DNA of 35,725 nucleotides from Natronincola sp. Its GTDB lineage: Bacteria > Bacillota > Limnochordia > Darwinibacteriales > Darwinibacteriaceae. Numbering within the stretch: the stretch's first letter is position 1; each line of letters begins with the position of its first letter. The notes below the pieces were generated by a model, which did not search any database, had not been told where the DNA came from, and saw only the letters and a list, made by a program, of their open reading frames with translations. The translations under genes and the position numbers were made by a program. Shown here piece by piece: positions 31,648 to 35,725 of this stretch. Where the stretch lies: the NCBI GenBank assembly GCA_012838515.1, contig DUPA01000264.1:1-35725 (forward strand), read 5' to 3'.

Positions 31648-34152
31648 GTGTTAAAAAGTATTAAGAACTTTTTTGATCCTACAGAACGGGAGTTAAAACG
31701 CCTGGCGGTTATAGTTGACGAGATTAATGAATTAGAAGCAAAAATGATGGCTGCAACCGATTTTGAATTATCCGGAAAAACGGATGAGTTTAGACGACGA
31801 CTCGAACAAGGCGAGACTTTGGAAGATTTATTGCCGGAAGCTTTTGCCGTTGTTAGGGAGGCTTCACGACGTGTGCTCGGCATGCGTCATTTTGATGTGC
31901 AATTATTGGGAGGAATCATTCTTCATCAGGGTCGCATTGCCGAAATGAAAACGGGTGAAGGGAAAACACTAGTTGCAACTTTGCCGGCCTATCTCAATGC
32001 TTTGACTGATCAAGGTGTTCATGTTATTACGGTAAACGACTATTTAGCCAGCCGCGACGCGGAATGGATGGGTCAAATCTATAAGTTTTTAGGTTTGGAC
32101 GTGGGCGTGGTTATTCATGGTCTTAGTTTTGAAGAGCGTCGCGAAGCGTATAATGCGCATATTACCTATGGAACTAACAATGAGTTTGGATTCGACTATT
32201 TGCGCGATAATATGGTGGTTTATGCAGATCAGATGGTGCAAAGACCCCTGCATTATGCGATTGTGGACGAAGTAGACTCAATTCTGATAGACGAAGCTAG
32301 AACCCCCTTGATTATCTCAGGTGCCGCGGAAGATTCTGCCCGGCATTATATGCAATTTGCCAAAATTGTCCCACAGCTAAAATCAGAAGAAGATTATGTC
32401 GTTGATGAAAAAGCAAAGACAATTGCCATTTCCGATGAAGGTGTGGCGAAAGTTGAAAAGATTCTTAATATAGAAAACCTCTTTGATGATACTAATTTCG
32501 AATTAAACCATTATCTAAATCAGGCATTAAAGGCAAAAGAACTTTTTGTCCGCGATCGGGATTACGTGGTTAAAGATGGAGAAGTGCTTATAGTTGATGA
32601 ATTTACCGGCAGATTAATGCCGGGACGACGCTATTCCGACGGGTTGCACCAATCCATAGAAGCTAAAGAAGGCGTATCTGTACTTCAAGAAAGCCAAACG
32701 CTGGCTTCCATAACGTATCAAAATTATTTCAGGATGTACAAAAAACTCGCAGGAATGACGGGTACAGCCAAGACAGAAGAAGATGAATTTAGAAAGATTT
32801 ACGGGTTTGATGTGGTGGTGATTCCCACCAATATGCCTATGATCAGAGAGGACTTTCCCGATGCGGTTTATAAAACGGCGGCGGGTAAGGCGCGGGCAAT
32901 CGTAGAAGACATTGCTGAGCGGCATGCTAAGGGTCAACCTGTATTGGTAGGTACCATAAGCATCGAGTCCTCCGAATTTTTCAGCATACTTCTGAAACGA
33001 AAGGGCATTCCCCATCAGGTTCTCAATGCTAAGCATCATGATCAAGAGGCCGAAATAGTAAAGCAAGCCGGTCAGCCCAGAACAGTTACCATAGCAACGA
33101 ACATGGCCGGTCGAGGAACAGATATTGTTTTAGGTGATGGCGTAGTTGGTCTCGGGGGTCTTCACATTATTGGAACTGAGCGCCATGAGTCCAGAAGAAT
33201 TGACAATCAACTTCGGGGAAGGGCTGGTCGTCAAGGTGATCCCGGCTCATCGAGGTTTTATGTGTCTTTAGAAGACGATATTATGCGATTGTTTGGATCT
33301 GAGCGAATTATGGGGATCATGGATCGACTAGGATGGGAAGACGACCAAGCGATTGATCATCCTCAGATTAGTAGAGCTATAGAAAATGCCCAAAAACGGG
33401 TTGAAAATCGTCATTTTGAAATTAGAAAACAAGTACTGGAGTACGACGATGTAATGAACCAGCAAAGGGAAGTCATTTATGCCCAACGTCGGGCTGTTTT
33501 GCTTAATGAAAATATAACCGAGCAGATTTACAATATGTTTGAACCGGTATTCGAAAGAGTAGTAAACGCTAACGCTGACGCAAAAGTTATTCCGGAAGAA
33601 TGGGATATAGATGCCATTCAGTTAAAGTATGAAGAAATAGTCGGCAAGCCCCTTGGTACGTCTAATGATGAATTGAGTATGCTCTCTCCGGAAGATACAG
33701 TTGCTCTATTGACAGACTCAGCTAGAGAAGCTTATAAAGAACGAACTGCAAAATACGGCGAAGAAATTCAAAGCCAAATTGAGAAATTCGTGCTACTACA
33801 GCTGACTGATCAAAAGTGGATGGATCATTTAAGGGGTATGGATGATTTGCGAGAAGGCATAGGTTTAAGGGCTTATGCTCAAAGAGACCCTCTACTTGAA
33901 TATCGCTTCGAAGCCTATGAAATGTTCCAACAAATGATTCACGCTATTCAGGAAGACTGTCTTAGTATGCTATTTAGAGTTCGCCCGGCTTCATCAGAGA
34001 CAAGTAAACCAAAGGATCGCTTAGCTGATGCTCATCTAAATCAAGGCGATTCCGTGCAGCCGCAACCTAGAAAAGCAGAAGATAGGATTGGTCGCAATGA
34101 TCCTTGTCCATGTGGAAGCGGGAAGAAATATAAAAGGTGCTGTGGGAGGTAA
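31648..34152 (+). CDS. secA: Preprotein translocase ATPase SecA
   Basis: 834 residues from GTG 31648, chosen because CGGGAGG is about 6 bases upstream; the ATG at 31627 would add seven residues and places the ribosome site inside the gene. Motifs: [20 protein letters not shown] (Walker A), [20 protein letters not shown] (Walker B/DEAD-like), [11 protein letters not shown] and [15 protein letters not shown] (helicase motifs V/VI), and a C-terminal zinc ligand motif [15 protein letters not shown]. SecA drives proteins through SecYEG. Size matches the B. subtilis enzyme. prfB starts four bases after its stop. Confidence 0.98.
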   Translation: MLKSIKNFFDPTERELKRLAVIVDEINELEAKMMAATDFELSGKTDEFRRRLEQGETLEDLLPEAFAVVREASRRVLGMRHFDVQLLGGIILHQGRIAEMKTGEGKTLVATLPAYLNALTDQGVHVITVNDYLASRDAEWMGQIYKFLGLDVGVVIHGLSFEERREAYNAHITYGTNNEFGFDYLRDNMVVYADQMVQRPLHYAIVDEVDSILIDEARTPLIISGAAEDSARHYMQFAKIVPQLKSEEDYVVDEKAKTIAISDEGVAKVEKILNIENLFDDTNFELNHYLNQALKAKELFVRDRDYVVKDGEVLIVDEFTGRLMPGRRYSDGLHQSIEAKEGVSVLQESQTLASITYQNYFRMYKKLAGMTGTAKTEEDEFRKIYGFDVVVIPTNMPMIREDFPDAVYKTAAGKARAIVEDIAERHAKGQPVLVGTISIESSEFFSILLKRKGIPHQVLNAKHHDQEAEIVKQAGQPRTVTIATNMAGRGTDIVLGDGVVGLGGLHIIGTERHESRRIDNQLRGRAGRQGDPGSSRFYVSLEDDIMRLFGSERIMGIMDRLGWEDDQAIDHPQISRAIENAQKRVENRHFEIRKQVLEYDDVMNQQREVIYAQRRAVLLNENITEQIYNMFEPVFERVVNANADAKVIPEEWDIDAIQLKYEEIVGKPLGTSNDELSMLSPEDTVALLTDSAREAYKERTAKYGEEIQSQIEKFVLLQLTDQKWMDHLRGMDDLREGIGLRAYAQRDPLLEYRFEAYEMFQQMIHAIQEDCLSMLFRVRPASSETSKPKDRLADAHLNQGDSVQPQPRKAEDRIGRNDPCPCGSGKKYKRCCGR

Positions 34153-34156
34153 TCTT

Positions 34157-35237
34157 ATGCAAGAAATTTTAAAGGATCTCGGTCAACGGATAGACGAAAT
34201 GAGAGACTATCTTTGAAGTAGAAAACAAGCAGAGTAAACTATCTGAGTATGAAGAGAGAATGTTGGAACCCAATTTTTGGGATAACCAAGAATTAGCCCA
34301 GAATACAACAAAGAAAATTAGTGATCTAAAAAGAATTATTGGCCAATGGCAAGAGGTTCATACTCTATTTGAAGATGGCATGGTCTTTCTAGAATTATTT
34401 TTAGATTCGGGCGATCGATCTTTAGAAACTGAGCTAACGGGCATCTTACCGCAATTGCAAAAGGCTGTTGAGGAACTTGAACTTAAATCACTTTTAAGTG
34501 GGCAGTACGATGAGAATAATGCGATTTTAACAATTCACCCGGGTGCCGGGGGAACTGAGTCGCAAGATTGGGCTTCCATGTTATGGCGTATGTACACTCG
34601 CTGGGCTGAGAGCCAAGGATATACAGTTGAAGTTTTAGATTATCAGCCCGGTGAAGAAGCAGGCTTAAAGAGTATTACTCTATTAATTAGTGGTCTATAT
34701 AGCTATGGTTATCTTCGGGGAGAAAAAGGCGTACATCGCTTAGTACGTATTTCTCCATTCGATTCTTCCGGTAGAAGACACACTTCTTTTTCCTCTGTTG
34801 AAGTGTTACCTGAAATAGACGATGATTTAACTGTGGACATTAACGCAGACGATTTGAGGGTTGACACTTACCGCGCGAGTGGAGCAGGGGGACAGCATGT
34901 AAATAAAACGGATTCGGCAATTCGCATAACGCATTTACCTACGGGTATTGTTGTTCAGTGTCAATCAGAGCGCTCACAGCATGCTAATAGAGAAGCGGCC
35001 ATGAAAATATTGCGTGCCAGATTAATGGAGCGCCAAATAGAAGAGCAAAGGGAGAAACTCGAAAGCATTAAAGGGCAGCAACAAGATATTGCTTGGGGTA
35101 GTCAAATTCGTTCCTATGTTTTTTGTCCATATACAATGGTCAAAGATCACCGTACAAACGTGGAAACCGGAAATATTGATGCCGTAATGGATGGTGATAT
35201 CGAAATGTTTATTGAAGCTTTTTTAAAGCATCAATAA
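34157..35237 (+). CDS. prfB: Peptide chain release factor 2, programmed +1 frameshift
   Basis: Start ATG 34157 with GGGAGGT inside the secA end. The first frame codes for 19 residues and stops at TGA (34214-34216) after CTT (211-213). A +1 shift at CTTTGA moves reading to GAA at 34215 and the frame continues unbroken to TAA 35237, total 359 residues. RF2 signatures: SPF tripeptide in RISPFDSSGRRH (stop-codon recognition of UGA/UAA) and GGQ in SGAGGQHVNKTDSA (G244, G245, Q246), which triggers peptide release. Because RF2 itself reads the UGA, low RF2 favours the shift: autoregulation. The family usually measures 325-370 residues. Parts after 34260 code in one uninterrupted frame. Confidence 0.96.
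34202..34217 (+). promoter_or_regulatory. RF2 programmed +1 frameshift site
   Basis: The slip site reads AGAGAC-TAT-CTT-TGA-A. In the common form the positions before TAT are AGGGGG, a Shine-Dalgarno-like stimulator, and the base after TGA is C. Here the stimulator is degenerate and the following base is A. Confidence 0.9.
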
Positions 35238-35252
35238 TTTTCCCATAAGAAC

Positions 35253-35288
35253 CGGCCTTTTTCACTTGGGAGTGGGAAGGGCCGTTTT
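35253..35288 (+). terminator. Terminator after prfB
   Basis: GGCCTTTTTCACT (35254-35266) pairs with AGTGGGAAGGGCC (35271-35283) through several G-U pairs, loop TGGG, followed by GTTTTAG. Directly before the AGGAGG of the next gene. Confidence 0.6.
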
Positions 35289-35301
35289 AGGAGGAAGGTA
35301 C

Positions 35302-35646
35302 TTGAAACGGAACTGGCTTGTGGTAGTGTTAGCTTTACTTGTTTTGGGGATTGTGGCTATTCCGCGATTGGTGATAGTTCCTAGAGTTATTCAAGTAATC
35401 GAAGCTGAACTGAATAAAGAATTCGATTTAGCCAACGTCAAGATTCAAATGAAGGCGCCTTTAGGTTGGGAATTGCTCCTAGGTCGCATTCCGCAGTTAA
35501 TGGTTGAAGTGGAAAATATTGAGATAGACGGTCTAATTGTTGCGCAGACTATAATTAACGGAAAGAACATACTTTTTGATACCCATTCCTTACGGCAAAG
35601 AAATGAATATGTTTTTTCCGTTAATTATAGTATGCGCAACAATTAG
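35302..35646 (+). CDS. DUF2993/LmeA-like protein, truncated by fold-back
   Basis: TTG start at 35302 with AGGAGG (35289-35294) in front; the earlier ATG-like start at 35266 lies in the terminator stem. The first helix (about 4-22, VVVLALLVLGIVAIPRLV) anchors the protein in the membrane; the following VIQVIEAELNKEF, PLGWELLLGRIPQLMVEVENIEIDGL and IINGKNILFD look like the start of DUF2993. About 102 codons are genuine; the last dozen codons are read out of the inverted copy that begins at 35608, so the natural C-terminus is not in this window. LmeA-like proteins act at the cell envelope. Confidence 0.6.
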   Translation: MKRNWLVVVLALLVLGIVAIPRLVIVPRVIQVIEAELNKEFDLANVKIQMKAPLGWELLLGRIPQLMVEVENIEIDGLIVAQTIINGKNILFDTHSLRQRNEYVFSVNYSMRNN

Positions 35647-35725
35647 ACCGTCTATCTCAATATTTTCCACTTCAACCATTAACTGCGGAATGCGACCTAG
35701 GAGCAATTCCCAACCTAAAGGCGCC
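35454..35725. repeat. Terminal fold-back inverted repeat
   Basis: 35454-35571 and 35608-35725 are reverse complements over 118 bases with two mismatches (35547/35632 and 35565/35614), including 93 consecutive matching bases at the outer end. The loop is 36 bases. The right arm runs antisense to the DUF2993-like gene and ends on the last base of the window. Confidence 0.97.

Noticed and set aside
32614-33066. 150-codon minus-strand frame inside secA
   Set aside because: Lies fully antisense to conserved secA motor motifs; no ribosome site or family features.
34260-35237. Independent short RF2 gene starting at ATG 34260
   Set aside because: No ribosome site there; the upstream ATG with CTTTGA slip site gives a continuous family-length RF2.

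Overview
The window is about 42% G+C and reads as bacterial chromosome from the Bacillota (Firmicutes). The best evidence is the right half, which keeps the Bacillus subtilis gene order degS-degU, comFA-comFC, yvyF-flgM-flgN-flgK-flgL-yviE-fliW-csrA, flaG-fliS-fliT, hpf, secA, prfB. S-box (SAM-I) riboswitches, RNA terminators and an RF2 frameshift fit the same assignment. No CRISPR array, rRNA, tRNA, transposase or prophage gene was seen.

Left part (1-7.8 kb): the tail of a YqgF/RuvX-like protein, then two secreted proteins (one resembling an SLH-plus-beta-barrel outer-membrane protein), then a four-gene polysaccharide export and phosphoregulation cluster: a seven-SLBB-repeat exporter, a Wzz-like chain-length protein, a tyrosine kinase and a PHP-family tyrosine phosphatase. 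A 46-residue cysteine-rich protein and a VanZ-like protein follow. From 8.5 to 11.1 kb the minus strand carries a cysteine desulfurase-thiI pair and a small coiled-coil gene. From 11.2 to 13.8 kb are a LolC/E-like permease, its ATPase and a CsgG-like lipoprotein.

Middle (13.8-18 kb): a methionine block with two S-box riboswitches. One controls metK (+), the other metN-metI-metQ (-), and the two units converge on a shared hairpin. metQ carries an in-frame TAA that cuts off its last fifth.

Right part (18-35.7 kb): the degSU two-component pair, a convergent HD-domain gene, the comF genes and the flagellar late-gene block. I find sigma-28-type promoters in front of flgM and in front of flaG, and a GGA-loop hairpin in front of csrA. 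Flagellin (hag) and fliD, which lie here in B. subtilis, are absent. A cold-shock gene, hpf, an unrecognised nucleotidyltransferase-like gene, secA, a frameshifted prfB and a truncated DUF2993-like gene complete the window. Its last 272 bases are a fold-back inverted repeat (118-base arms, 36-base loop), which looks like a contig-end chimera.

The most interesting theme is a possible outer membrane. The barrel-like protein ends in Phe, the exporter is Wza-like with a C-terminal amphipathic helix, the permease/ATPase/lipoprotein cluster is Lol-like, and the methionine-binding protein lacks a lipobox. Each clue is modest alone; together they suggest a diderm lineage of Bacillota (such as Limnochordia, Halanaerobiia or Negativicutes). 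That is inference, not proof.
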